Shown: positions 20,512-30,777, numbered from the stretch's first letter. The stretch: 64,000 nt of DNA from Spirosoma fluviale (GCA_945883625.1 CAMCXW010000006.1:1-64000); one strand, 5' to 3'. Numbers and translations are program-made. Notes: a model not told the origin generated them from the letters alone.

Positions 20512-21657
20512 ATGCTCCAACCGAACGAAATTGAGTTTATCGCGAATAACGGCCATAGGTCCCCGTCGGCCATCGCGTTAGATGCACGTAAATTCCCTGA
20601 GCTTGAAATCAAAAAATTAGCTCATCAAATTCAGGCGCGCCAGAAATTGGCAACTAAATTACCGAGCTGGGTGGCTGAAAAAAAGGTCTTTTTCCCTGCG
20701 TCTATTTCACTCGAACAATCATCCTCAGAAAGCACGGCCAAATACAAGGCTTCTTTGGTTTCTGGTCGGCTAATTGATATCACAGGAGGTATGGGTGTAG
20801 ATACTTGGGCATTTGCGCAAACATGCGCGCAGGTGACTTATGTAGAAATGCAGGAAGAGTTAGCAGCTATCACAAAATATAATCATGAGGTACTCGGTGT
20901 TAAAAACATAGCTCATTTTGCCAAAAATGGGTTAGAAGCATTAAATGAAGTTGAAATCGATTGGATTTATGTGGATCCTGCACGGCGAAATGCGCTGGGA
21001 GAAAAAGTTATATTGTTTAGAGATTGCCAACCGAACGTTTTGGATGTCATTGCGCAGCATCCTACCAAAAAGATACTCATTAAGACGAGTCCGGTTTTGG
21101 ATATTAGTCGGGCCGTTCACGAATTAGGCGGAGTCAGCCAAGTTTATGTGGTGAGTACGAAGCAAGAGGTAAAGGAGCTCTTGTTTGTAAAAGCGGGAAA
21201 TGAATCGCTGGACCCAAAAATTACGATCATCGAAGAAGGTCAAACCATTTTTGAGGGCACGCAGATGGTAGAGCGAAACGCTGAGAATCTTATTGGAAGC
21301 CTAAAACGCTATGTTTACGAGGCACACCCCGGCGTGATGAAGGCAGGATTTTTCAAGTCGGTGCAGCGTAATGGCCTAGTTCAATTAGGCCAACATACCC
21401 ATCTGTATTGTTCGGAAAGCTTACTGAAAGATTTTCCAGGCAAAATATATGAGGTAATTGAATCGGGGCCTGTTCAAGCAAACTGGCTATCGGTCAATCA
21501 AGCGAATATTAGTACACGTAATTTTCCGATGAGTCCAGAGGCATTGCGCAAAATGTTAAAATTAAAAGACGGAGGTGCCTACACGCTCTTTGGGATACAA
21601 AATTCAAGTCAAAAAAATGAGTTGATTCTCACCAAAAAAATTACCTTTGCTGATTGA
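20512..21657 (+). CDS. Class I SAM-dependent methyltransferase with THUMP-like C-terminal domain
   Basis: LIDITGGMGVDTWAFA motif I, IDWIYVDPARRN (DPxR) motif, C-terminal THUMP-like region. Confidence 0.8.
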   Translation: MLQPNEIEFIANNGHRSPSAIALDARKFPELEIKKLAHQIQARQKLATKLPSWVAEKKVFFPASISLEQSSSESTAKYKASLVSGRLIDITGGMGVDTWAFAQTCAQVTYVEMQEELAAITKYNHEVLGVKNIAHFAKNGLEALNEVEIDWIYVDPARRNALGEKVILFRDCQPNVLDVIAQHPTKKILIKTSPVLDISRAVHELGGVSQVYVVSTKQEVKELLFVKAGNESLDPKITIIEEGQTIFEGTQMVERNAENLIGSLKRYVYEAHPGVMKAGFFKSVQRNGLVQLGQHTHLYCSESLLKDFPGKIYEVIESGPVQANWLSVNQANISTRNFPMSPEALRKMLKLKDGGAYTLFGIQNSSQKNELILTKKITFAD

Positions 21658-21682
21658 AATTAACACATCAACACATTACATC

Positions 21683-22360
21683 ATGATGAAAAGCATATTA
21701 TTCGGTCTATTATGCACCTTGGCAACAAGCACTATGTATGCGCAAGTTTTTTCGGGATTAGAGGAAATTGATAAAGCGAAAAAAGAAGGATTCTACACCT
21801 ACATTAATTCGGAGGAGAAATATGTGATAGAAGCTTGGAAAAAATACTTAAAACAAGTGGGATCAGTAGAAAATGGCCGCAATGGCGGTACGCTGAACGT
21901 TTATTCAGCTAAAATTAAGGAAATATCAGATAAGCCAGTAAGCTTATTGTCGAAGGTATCTGAGGAGAAAAATAAGACCAAATTGTTTGTTTCAATCAGT
22001 ACGGGCCCAGATGCCTATATTCAAACAGGGCATGATTCATTTAGAGAAGCGAGTAATTGGGTCGAGGAGTTTGTTCGACTCATCAATTTAGAGGAGGATG
22101 TGCGTTTGGAGGAGAAAAAATTAAATGAATTAATCACCAATAAATCTAAACAGCAGAAACTTGCGGATCGTTTTGTTCGCGAATTAGACTCAAATAAGCG
22201 TCAAAATGAACTCTTGACAAAGAAATTAGAGGAAGCGAAAGTAGAGAAGGAAAAGATTTTAGCTAACCAAGAACAAAACAGATTGGATTTGAAATCCAAT
22301 GAAGATGCGATCTTATTGCAAGCACAAAAGCTGGAAACGGCTAAACAAAAAATCAAATGA
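21683..22360 (+). CDS. Uncharacterised secreted protein with C-terminal coiled coil
   Basis: Signal peptide MMKSILFGLLCTLATSTMYAQ; charged heptad-rich C-terminus; start trimmed from a TTG. Confidence 0.6.
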   Translation: MMKSILFGLLCTLATSTMYAQVFSGLEEIDKAKKEGFYTYINSEEKYVIEAWKKYLKQVGSVENGRNGGTLNVYSAKIKEISDKPVSLLSKVSEEKNKTKLFVSISTGPDAYIQTGHDSFREASNWVEEFVRLINLEEDVRLEEKKLNELITNKSKQQKLADRFVRELDSNKRQNELLTKKLEEAKVEKEKILANQEQNRLDLKSNEDAILLQAQKLETAKQKIK

Positions 22361-22638
22361 GAGTAGTAAAAATTTGGCTTTTGGCCGGAATCTTTTGCCT
22401 ATTCAACTGCAATTTTGGAATGGTTGAATATAGCGCCTTACATCCCCAAGTAGAGAAAACAGTGCAGGTAGACAGTACCCAAAAGCCGCTTGTTTATGCG
22501 CCAAACAAAGAAGTTTCAGTCGTAAGTGAAACGAATAAACCGACAGAGAAATCGGATATTTCTATTTCACTTGTCATTTGGTCAGGCATCAAATACTTGA
22601 CAGCTATGTTGCTCAAAATAATTACTTCAGTTATATAA
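22357..22638 (+). CDS. Small uncharacterised lipoprotein/membrane protein
   Basis: MRVVKIWLLAGIFCLFNC lipobox-like start, C-terminal hydrophobic helix; ATGA overlap with upstream gene. Confidence 0.5.
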   Translation: MRVVKIWLLAGIFCLFNCNFGMVEYSALHPQVEKTVQVDSTQKPLVYAPNKEVSVVSETNKPTEKSDISISLVIWSGIKYLTAMLLKIITSVI

Positions 22639-23093
22639 TGCCTTCATTTCGAGTTCGAACACGGGTTAATGCCCCAATGCAAGACGTTTGGACTAAGTTC
22701 GATGCGGATTTATTAAAAAAGCTATCGCCTCCATTTCCACAGGTTCGAATTGTACGCTTTGATGGGTGCCAGACAGGAGATGTCGTCACGCTGGAATTAA
22801 ACCTAGTTTTCGCTAAGCCCTTGTGGACGTCTAAGATTACAGATTCAGTTCAGGGGGAACAAGCATGTTACTTTGTCGACGAAGGAGTCGAAATGCCTTT
22901 GGGACTTACAGCGTGGCGCCATGAGCATCGCATCGAAAAAAGAGATGAAAAATCCGCAGATATTGTAGACAAAATTTCCTTCAAAACGAAGAATTTGCTT
23001 TTAGACTATCTTTTACTTCCTTTGTTTTGGGGAATGATTGTGTACCGAATTCCTTTTTACAAGTTGTATTTAAATCAACCAACTAACCTATGA
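22638..23093 (+). CDS. SRPBCC (START/polyketide cyclase-like) family protein
   Basis: FRVRTRVNAPMQDVWTKFDADLLKKLSPPFP; TAATG overlap with upstream gene. Confidence 0.7.
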   Translation: MPSFRVRTRVNAPMQDVWTKFDADLLKKLSPPFPQVRIVRFDGCQTGDVVTLELNLVFAKPLWTSKITDSVQGEQACYFVDEGVEMPLGLTAWRHEHRIEKRDEKSADIVDKISFKTKNLLLDYLLLPLFWGMIVYRIPFYKLYLNQPTNL

Positions 23094-24322
23094 AATTATC
23101 TCTTACCCAAAAAATCATCTTAGGATTCGTCTTAGGTCTTGCACTAGGTGAATATTTTTATTTAAGTCTTAGCCCAGAAGTGGCTCATCAGTGGGCGGGA
23201 TATGTTCAGGTCGTTTCCAAGATCTTCTTGCGGTTAATTAAGATGATTGTGGGGCCCTTAGTTTTTTGCACATTGGTTGTGGGCATTGCCAAACTTGGCG
23301 ATTTCAAGGCTGTTGGCCGTATTGGAATTAAAACAATCGGATACTTTTATTTTGCAACAATTTTATCTTTGGTGACTGGATTGGTCGTCGTGAATATAAC
23401 CAAACCAGGAAGTTTACAGAGTTGGCCCAAACCCGCAGCTGGTACTGAAACGGGTATTGATGCAAGTAAAACTAAATCCCTTGAAGACTTTATTTTACAC
23501 ATTTTCCCAGATAGTTTTTTCAAAGCATTGGCTGAAAATGAGATTCTTCAAATCGTTATTTTCTCCTTATTTTTTGGTGTGGCGTTAGGCTCTATTGGAG
23601 AAACTGGGAAAAAATTGATACATGTAATTGAGAACTTAGCTGAGGTTGTCTTTAAAATGGTGAATTACGTCATGGAGGTTGCTCCTTATGCCGTTTTTGC
23701 TGCGATGACGACGGTGGTTGCGAATAAAGGTTTGAGTATTTTGATTAGCTATGGTTACTTGATGATTTGTTTTATGGGCGGTTTGTTGTTTTTCACCGTA
23801 GTCATTTTGTGGATTATTGCGGCAGTTAATGGCATCAATTATTGGAAACTATTAAAAGAATTGAAAGAGGCGTTATTAATCTCATTTTCTACGGCCAGTT
23901 CGGAGGCTTCGTTTCCGCAAACGATTGCTGCCTTGGAGAGGTTTGGTTGTAGCCGAAGAATTGTAGGTTTTGTTTTACCGCTGGGATATAGCTTCAATTT
24001 AGATGGATCGATGTTGTATATGACATTTGCCACGGGATTTATTGCGCAGGCTTATGGGGTCCATTTAAGTTTGGAACAACAAATCACTATGTTATTGACC
24101 CTGATGATTACATCCAAAGGCATTGCGGGAGTTCCGCGTGCGTCCTTGGTTATCATCGCGGGAACTTTGACCATGTTTAATTTACCGGCGGAGGGAATTG
24201 CATTATTGCTTGGTGTAGATCCATTCTTGGATATGGGCCGCACGGTGACATCTGTGGCTGGAAATGGTGTAGCAACTTGTGTCGTATCGAAGTGGGAAGG
24301 GGAATTCAACCCAACTACTTAA
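23090..24322 (+). CDS. Dicarboxylate/amino acid:cation symporter (DAACS family)
   Basis: LIKMIVGPLVFCTLVVGIAKLGD, STASSEASFP, GYSFNLDGSMLYM, GVDPFLDMGRT. Confidence 0.93.
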   Translation: MKLSLTQKIILGFVLGLALGEYFYLSLSPEVAHQWAGYVQVVSKIFLRLIKMIVGPLVFCTLVVGIAKLGDFKAVGRIGIKTIGYFYFATILSLVTGLVVVNITKPGSLQSWPKPAAGTETGIDASKTKSLEDFILHIFPDSFFKALAENEILQIVIFSLFFGVALGSIGETGKKLIHVIENLAEVVFKMVNYVMEVAPYAVFAAMTTVVANKGLSILISYGYLMICFMGGLLFFTVVILWIIAAVNGINYWKLLKELKEALLISFSTASSEASFPQTIAALERFGCSRRIVGFVLPLGYSFNLDGSMLYMTFATGFIAQAYGVHLSLEQQITMLLTLMITSKGIAGVPRASLVIIAGTLTMFNLPAEGIALLLGVDPFLDMGRTVTSVAGNGVATCVVSKWEGEFNPTT

Positions 24323-25541
24323 TTGACTTAAAAGTTAATTGGACAGCTTTGCGTGCAGGAAATAAGGCGGCTAATCCCGTAATTAGAATCACGACCAAAG
24401 CTGTCCAGAAAAAATCCCAGAATTCCATTTTAATTGGATAAGCGTCGATTAATGCATTTGGAATGCCTAACGAAATGATGCCAAATTGTTGTTGGATCGT
24501 CGCCATCACATATCCTAAAAGCATTCCAAACGCCGCTCCCGAAAAACTAATTAACGCGCCCACCCACAAAAACGCCCGAAAAACTTGTTGGCGAGAAACC
24601 CCCATTGCCATAAGCGTAAATAAATCTTTCCGCTTTTCAATGACCAAAAGTGAAAGCGCATAGAAAAGCGTAAATGAGGCGATTCCCATGACGAAAGCCA
24701 TAATTAAAAAGACAAATAGCTTCTCAATCTTGATGGCTTTCAGGAGAATGGCATGTTGTTCATCGCGTGTTTGAATCGTAAATTTAGGCCCAAGATTTGC
24801 TTGAATCTGATTTTTAATAACCTGGTCGTCTGTAGTGGGGGCAAGCATAATTTCATAGGCAGAGCGGTTGCCAGGTTGGCCCACTAATTCTTCCATCCAA
24901 TCTAGGGGCACGATAACGGTTTGGTTATCGAAATTTTGCTCTACTTCGAGTACGCCAGAGGGAAAAAAGAAATTCCGACGAATGGCATTTTCACTTAATG
25001 CCGCGCGTTTTAATTGCGTATGATTCGGATACCACGCTTCGATGGGGTCGAATACATTCTCAAAACTCATCCCCATAGCCAAGAAAACTCCGATGCCCAC
25101 GAGGGCAAATGGGTGTTCGCCCGATTCAACAAAATAATCACCCTCTACCACCTGTTTCTTCAGTCGGCCTGCTGCCAGATACGAGGCATCCACCCCTTTT
25201 ATCCGTACGACTAATTGCTTTTGGTCGTAACGAATTAGACCTTGATCTTCTAAAATGGGATTGACAAATTTAATGCCGGATATTTTTTTTAACGCGGCCA
25301 CTTGACTAGCAGAAAGCTGAAACCGATCGCCTTGTTTATGGACAATTTTAAGATCTGAATCAAAAGAATTAAACAATCCCTTTTGGAAATCTTCGAGGCC
25401 ATTAAACACAGAAAGAATCAAAACGAGCGCCATGACTTCCACGCCTACGCTAATCATGGCAATACGTGAAATTAAGGAAATAAAGCTCGCCTTACTTTTT
25501 GAAAAAAAATACCTTTTTGCAATGAATAAGGAAAAATTCAC
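24315..25541 (-). CDS. FtsX/LolE-like ABC transporter permease
   Basis: N-terminal ISLISRIAMISVGVEVMALVLILSVFNG, three C-terminal TM segments, ALFPARKAVQ. Confidence 0.85.
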   Translation of the reverse strand: MNFSLFIAKRYFFSKSKASFISLISRIAMISVGVEVMALVLILSVFNGLEDFQKGLFNSFDSDLKIVHKQGDRFQLSASQVAALKKISGIKFVNPILEDQGLIRYDQKQLVVRIKGVDASYLAAGRLKKQVVEGDYFVESGEHPFALVGIGVFLAMGMSFENVFDPIEAWYPNHTQLKRAALSENAIRRNFFFPSGVLEVEQNFDNQTVIVPLDWMEELVGQPGNRSAYEIMLAPTTDDQVIKNQIQANLGPKFTIQTRDEQHAILLKAIKIEKLFVFLIMAFVMGIASFTLFYALSLLVIEKRKDLFTLMAMGVSRQQVFRAFLWVGALISFSGAAFGMLLGYVMATIQQQFGIISLGIPNALIDAYPIKMEFWDFFWTALVVILITGLAALFPARKAVQLTFKSIK

Positions 25542-25552
25542 GGGTCAACACA

Positions 25553-25933
25553 TTAAAGTTCTTCGGAAGGAATTCCGTCAGAAGGAGGAATAACAAGACC
25601 TTCAAATAAGGCTTCAATTTTTGCTGCATAGGCAGCGGTGTCATCTAAATAAAAAGCTAAATGAGGGATAATTCGTGCCTGTTTCCGAATTCGGATCGCT
25701 AATGCGTTTCGAATCGCTTTGTTGCGCACATCCAATTCATCCATGATTTGGTCCACATCATCAGCCAAAAGAAAACTTAAATAACAACGGGCGGCAGAAA
25801 GATCTGGACTCATTTTGACATCTGTGATGGTAACCATCGCTTTGCCAAAAATTTCTTTGAATTCCTTTTGAAAAATATCACTTAAATCCTTCTGGATTTG
25901 TCTTCCAAACTTTTGCTGACGCTTACTTTCCAT
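25553..25933 (-). CDS. rbfA: 30S ribosome-binding factor A
   Basis: RQQKFGRQIQKDLSDIFQKE, VKMSPDLSAARCYLSFL; start trimmed to MESKRQQ. Confidence 0.92.
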   Translation of the reverse strand: MESKRQQKFGRQIQKDLSDIFQKEFKEIFGKAMVTITDVKMSPDLSAARCYLSFLLADDVDQIMDELDVRNKAIRNALAIRIRKQARIIPHLAFYLDDTAAYAAKIEALFEGLVIPPSDGIPSEEL

Positions 25934-26024
25934 AATTGCTCCGATTCGTTTTCTACTCAAAAATCCAACAAATTTCAGAATAATAATTGGAATCACCGTA
26001 ATTTAGCAAATTCAAAATGCGATA

Positions 26025-27395
26025 ATGTTCCAATTTCTCAAATCAAACGCTTCGATTACCCTGTTCCTACTGGTGGGCTTTTGGGCTATTGCTACCTTTG
26101 CGTTTGTACAAGCCGGTATTTCACCCCTTGTTTGGGAATTAAAATATTACCTGTTAGGCCAGAAATTAAATGAAGGCTTTCGGATGTACCAAGACATTCG
26201 TGATAATTCTGGGCCATTCACAGCTGGATTTTTTCAATTGATTGAATTTTTAAAGTTCCCAATTTCTTGGAATGCGTATTGGGCAACAGGCATCATACTA
26301 TTTCAAGCGATTGTATTCCAGCGTACGATTAATCGCTATGAATTAATGGCCCCACTCGGGAATATGCCATTTTTCATGTACATGTTATTTTTACATATTT
26401 CGCTCGATTTTTGGGTACCTAGTGCTGCACTGCTCGGATTAACATTTTTAATTCTTGCTTGGCGTGAGATCATCCGTCAACAAAGCACACTACAAGTAGA
26501 GGATCGCGTATTTTTAATTGGTTTATTTATTGGGGCTGCCGGGTTATGCTATCCAACTTACTATTTGTTTATATTCTGGGGCTTCCTTAGTTTGTTATTT
26601 TATTCGGGAATTAACCCTCGCCAAATGCTCTTGGTGCTAGTCGGTTTTCTTATTGTCAATGGCATCACAGCACTTTTGTATACGTATAACGGCAACTTAA
26701 GTTACCTGGTAGATGTATTCCAAAAATCGGCTTTGGTGTTTCACACACCAGCGTGGGCGGACATAAAACACATTGCTTCTACCTATGTACCAGCATTGAT
26801 TTTGGGATTTTATGGTTTATGGACGGTGATCCAACGGCCAAAAATAAAGTCGAATGGGCAAAAGGCCCAGCAAACCAATTTCATTTGGATTATCATTAGT
26901 TTTTTCGCGGTATTTACCTTGCCTGCGAATAACAGCCATAATTTCTTATTTATCTTGCCGCCATTGGCCTATTTTACGCTTAATTTATTCTTTCTACTCA
27001 AACGTTATTGGATTCAAGAACTGATTTTAATTGGCTTTGTGGCAAGTGTATGGTTCAGCTGGCAATCTGAATGGAAAAATAGTTCCTATAACCGGGTACA
27101 AGCAGGTAAGCTTCCGATCAAAAATGAACGCTTGATGGTCTTGGGAGGGCAAATAGATGAATATCAAACGAATCAAATGTCAGGTCCATTTGTTAATTGG
27201 GAACTTTCGAATGATTTATTTCTGGAGATGAATACCTACCAAACAGTCGTTAAATTGCAGCGTTATTTGGAGATGGATTCGCCGACGTATATTTACGATC
27301 CAGCAGGGAATTTTCCACGCATGCGATTTTACCTACCCTATTTAAAGGATAAATACGTTGAAGTACAAAAGCATTTGTATAAACGAAAGAATTAA
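26025..27395 (+). CDS. Uncharacterised multi-pass membrane protein (GT39-like topology)
   Basis: Multiple TM segments, GFRMYQDIRDNSGPFTAGFF motif. Confidence 0.6.
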   Translation: MFQFLKSNASITLFLLVGFWAIATFAFVQAGISPLVWELKYYLLGQKLNEGFRMYQDIRDNSGPFTAGFFQLIEFLKFPISWNAYWATGIILFQAIVFQRTINRYELMAPLGNMPFFMYMLFLHISLDFWVPSAALLGLTFLILAWREIIRQQSTLQVEDRVFLIGLFIGAAGLCYPTYYLFIFWGFLSLLFYSGINPRQMLLVLVGFLIVNGITALLYTYNGNLSYLVDVFQKSALVFHTPAWADIKHIASTYVPALILGFYGLWTVIQRPKIKSNGQKAQQTNFIWIIISFFAVFTLPANNSHNFLFILPPLAYFTLNLFFLLKRYWIQELILIGFVASVWFSWQSEWKNSSYNRVQAGKLPIKNERLMVLGGQIDEYQTNQMSGPFVNWELSNDLFLEMNTYQTVVKLQRYLEMDSPTYIYDPAGNFPRMRFYLPYLKDKYVEVQKHLYKRKN

Positions 27396-27835
27396 ATGCA
27401 GCCGATTTTATTGACACGACCTGCGTGACGCCCTCCTTCAAATTCGGTATCGATAAATGTTTGAAGACAAGCTTTCGCCTCATCTAAACTGATAAATCGA
27501 ACAGGTAAACAGATCACATTGGCGTCATTGTGCTGACGAACCAATTTCGCCACTTCCGTATTCCATGCTAATCCCGCACGAATCCCCTGATGTTTATTGG
27601 CCGTTATCGCCACCCCATTTGCACTTCCGCACAACAATAATCCCCAAGAAACTTCGCCTGACTCAACGGCATTTGCCACAGGATGCGCAAAATCGGGGTA
27701 ATCCACTGAATCCGCAGAATAAGTACCGTAATCTTTAATCGCAAAACCCTGGTCTTTTAAAAAATCAATTAATTGATCTTTGTAGTCAAAACCAGCATGA
27801 TCACCGCCTACAGCAAAGGATTTAGATAAAGTCAT
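27392..27835 (-). CDS. rpiB: Ribose 5-phosphate isomerase B
   Basis: VGGDHAGFDYKDQLIDFL, LLCGSANGVAITANKHQGIRAGL. Confidence 0.95.
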   Translation of the reverse strand: MTLSKSFAVGGDHAGFDYKDQLIDFLKDQGFAIKDYGTYSADSVDYPDFAHPVANAVESGEVSWGLLLCGSANGVAITANKHQGIRAGLAWNTEVAKLVRQHNDANVICLPVRFISLDEAKACLQTFIDTEFEGGRHAGRVNKIGCI

Positions 27836-27909
27836 AAAATGAATGGGTATAAATTTTGACAAAGGTCGGGGATATCAATTACATTTGCACGGAACAAACC
27901 GATTAAATT

Positions 27910-28629
27910 ATGACTGACAATTGGCAAGAGGAAGAAGATCAAATAAAAAAGGTGTTTGGAGACAAGACCTGGTCTGAAATTAAATCAGAAGAGTCCTGGC
28001 GAATCTTTAAAATCATGAGTGAATTTGTGCAAGGAATTGATCATTTATCAAAAATCGGTCCTTGCGTTTCCATATTCGGTTCCGCGAGAACCTCCCCCGA
28101 AGACAAATATTACCAGTTGGCCGAGCAAATTGCCGCCAAACTTGTCCGTCACGGCTATGGTGTCATTACAGGTGGTGGCCCCGGAATCATGGAAGCGGGA
28201 AACAAAGGTGCATCCAGCGAAAATGGTCGATCAGTAGGCTTAAACATCGAATTGCCATTTGAGCAGACGCCTAATCCCTATATTGATGCGGATAAAAATA
28301 TGAATTTCGATTTCTTCTTTGTCCGCAAAGTGATGTTTGTCAAATACTCCCAAGGTTTCATTATCATGCCAGGGGGATTTGGTACACTCGATGAAATGTT
28401 CGAATCACTAACTCTAATTCAAACGCACAAAATAGGCCGTTTCCCTGTAGTGCTCGTGGGCTCTGACTATTGGACCGGGCTTTTGGACTGGATGAAAAAA
28501 ACGATGGTTGGCTACGGTAACATCCATGCCGAAGACCTCGAACTTTTTGCGGTGGTAGACACCCCTGCTGAAGCCGTCAAAATCATTGATGATTTCTATG
28601 CCAAATACCTATTAAAACCAAACTTCTAG
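27910..28629 (+). CDS. TIGR00730/LOG family Rossmann-fold protein
   Basis: VSIFGSARTSPED, VITGGGPGIMEAGNKGA, IMPGGFGTLDEMFE. Confidence 0.93.
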   Translation: MTDNWQEEEDQIKKVFGDKTWSEIKSEESWRIFKIMSEFVQGIDHLSKIGPCVSIFGSARTSPEDKYYQLAEQIAAKLVRHGYGVITGGGPGIMEAGNKGASSENGRSVGLNIELPFEQTPNPYIDADKNMNFDFFFVRKVMFVKYSQGFIIMPGGFGTLDEMFESLTLIQTHKIGRFPVVLVGSDYWTGLLDWMKKTMVGYGNIHAEDLELFAVVDTPAEAVKIIDDFYAKYLLKPNF

Positions 28630-30284
28630 GCCTTTGAGAAGAATTTCATAATGTCGACAAGTGGTAACGCATTCAGAGTTAGGCTTTTTAACAATCCCCC
28701 TTTGCGCCCTACGCGAACACCATATTCCATATCCTTCAGTCCATCAATTTTATGCGCATCTGGATTAATGGAAACAAAGACTCCTTTGTCCATCGCGGCA
28801 TAGATATAACGCCAGTCTAAATCCAATCGATAGGGGCTTGCATTCAATTCAATGCTTACACCATTAGCTTTGCAGGCATCCAGAATTTTCAGGGTATCGA
28901 TGGGATAACCGGCACGGGTTAGTAATAACCTGCCGGTCGGATGACCCAAAATCGAGGTGTAAGGATTTTCAATCGCTTTCAATAAACGATCCATCGAACG
29001 ATCTTGATCCATAACCAATTGCGCATGTACCGAGGCAACCACATAATCGAAACTCGCCAAAATACGCGGGTTATAATCCAAACTACCATCTGGTAAAATA
29101 TCTGCCTCAATCCCTTTTAAAATTTTAAAATCGGCCCATTGCGAATTCAACGCATCTATTTCGGCATGTTGGCGCTGTACATCCTCCTCCTTCAACCCAC
29201 CCGCATATGCCGCATATTGCGAATGATCCGCGATACCGAAGTAATGTAATCCCATAGCCCGACAAGCTTCAGCCATCTCTAAAAGGCTATTTTTTCCGTC
29301 CGAGTACGTAGAATGATTATGCACACATCCCTTTAAATCACTCATTTCAATAAGATCATTCGGGGAAAACTTTTCGCTCCAAGCAAATTCTTGCAAGCCC
29401 TCCCGCATGGCAAGAAGAATGAATGGTAAGTTTTGGCTGCTGTATACTTCTTCAGTTGATGCCACATTTTTCAATTTGAAAAAATTAACTTGACCGAGGT
29501 GTTCGGGGTGTGCCGACCACTGATAGACCATCATGTCAAATTGCGATGCATCCGTAAAATGAATTTCGATGGGGATTAAATGGCCGGCAAAATGGCCACG
29601 CCAGGTAAACGGAGAGGACTGTTGGTGATCCGTCTGAAATCCTTCGATCGATTCAATCAAAAACTGACTTCCAAAAATATCGTCTGTTTGGGCAACAAAA
29701 ACTAATGCGTTGACAACTTCACAGTCACGAGCTAATTCACCAGAAATAGCAATCTTACTAAATTTAGGTGCAAGTAAACCCATTAAATCTTCGCTGAGCT
29801 TTTCCGCTTTATTGATCCGCAATTTCTTGCGATTCTCCTGTAGAAAAAGAATGTAGGTGCGGATATTTTCGGTCACCGACTTCCCAAAACCTTTTACTTG
29901 CTCGAGTTGGCCTGATTCACAGGCGGCTAATAAATCGTCTAATTCGGTGATTCCGAGTTCTTTCCAAACGAGGCCAACTTTCTTTGGCCCCATACCTTTG
30001 ACTTTCAGGAGATCTAAAATTCCGGGAGGGCTTTGTTCGATCATTGCCTCTAAATCAGGGCATGTCCCCGTTTGTGCTATATCACTAACTAGTTGACTGA
30101 CCACCTTCCCAACGCCCGGAATCGCAACTAATTCGTCTTCTGAGAGATTGGCTATTCGACCTGGAAATTTATCTAGCCCACGTGCTGCAAAACTCAAGTT
30201 TTTACGCTTGAATTCATTTAGTCCATGGACATCCCATAATTTGACGAGAAGTTCTAGTGCGTCAATAATCTGTTCATTCTCCAT
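28626..30284 (-). CDS. PolX-like protein (HhH, degenerate Pol-beta-like region, PHP domain)
   Basis: HhH (IPGVGKVV, GMGPKKVGLVWKELGI), PHP motifs HNHSTYSDG, GIADHS, GIEADIL, SVHA, GHPTGR, INPDAH. Confidence 0.88.
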   Translation of the reverse strand: MENEQIIDALELLVKLWDVHGLNEFKRKNLSFAARGLDKFPGRIANLSEDELVAIPGVGKVVSQLVSDIAQTGTCPDLEAMIEQSPPGILDLLKVKGMGPKKVGLVWKELGITELDDLLAACESGQLEQVKGFGKSVTENIRTYILFLQENRKKLRINKAEKLSEDLMGLLAPKFSKIAISGELARDCEVVNALVFVAQTDDIFGSQFLIESIEGFQTDHQQSSPFTWRGHFAGHLIPIEIHFTDASQFDMMVYQWSAHPEHLGQVNFFKLKNVASTEEVYSSQNLPFILLAMREGLQEFAWSEKFSPNDLIEMSDLKGCVHNHSTYSDGKNSLLEMAEACRAMGLHYFGIADHSQYAAYAGGLKEEDVQRQHAEIDALNSQWADFKILKGIEADILPDGSLDYNPRILASFDYVVASVHAQLVMDQDRSMDRLLKAIENPYTSILGHPTGRLLLTRAGYPIDTLKILDACKANGVSIELNASPYRLDLDWRYIYAAMDKGVFVSINPDAHKIDGLKDMEYGVRVGRKGGLLKSLTLNALPLVDIMKFFSKA

Positions 30285-30777
30285 CAGCAAACAAAGTCAT
30301 TTGTTGGTTTACCCCCTCAAAACCCTCATGAGTTAACAACCATTCTTTTCGCCACAACTCCCCTGCATAACCCACCATGGAACCATCGGAACCGATGACC
30401 CGGTGACACGGAATACGCAACAAGAGTGGATTTTGGCTATTTGCTCTTCCAACTGCCTGAGCGGCGTTCGGTTGGCCTATTAACTGTGCAATTTCTTGAT
30501 AGCTTCGCGCCTCTCCTGCCGGAATCATGCGCAAGGCTAACCATACTTTTTCTTGAAACTCTGTCCCTAAATACCTAGCAATCGGGCTTTCCCACCGGTG
30601 CTCCGGATTTTGAAAATAGGATTGTAAGTCGGCCTGAATCATTTCTTCCATCCCTGCATCATCCGTATGATTATCCCCTTTCGTACTCACAAAGCGTACA
30701 CTATGCAGACCAGATTCAGCATATTCAACACATATGATGCCAATCGGACTCTCGAAATAAAGGAAATTCAATAAAAC
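30274..30777 (-). CDS. ogt: Methylated-DNA--[protein]-cysteine S-methyltransferase
   Basis: IPAGEARSYQEIAQLIGQPNAAQAVGRANSQNPLLLRIPCHRVIGSDG. Confidence 0.94.
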   Translation of the reverse strand, partial: VLLNFLYFESPIGIICVEYAESGLHSVRFVSTKGDNHTDDAGMEEMIQADLQSYFQNPEHRWESPIARYLGTEFQEKVWLALRMIPAGEARSYQEIAQLIGQPNAAQAVGRANSQNPLLLRIPCHRVIGSDGSMVGYAGELWRKEWLLTHEGFEGVNQQMTLFADGE

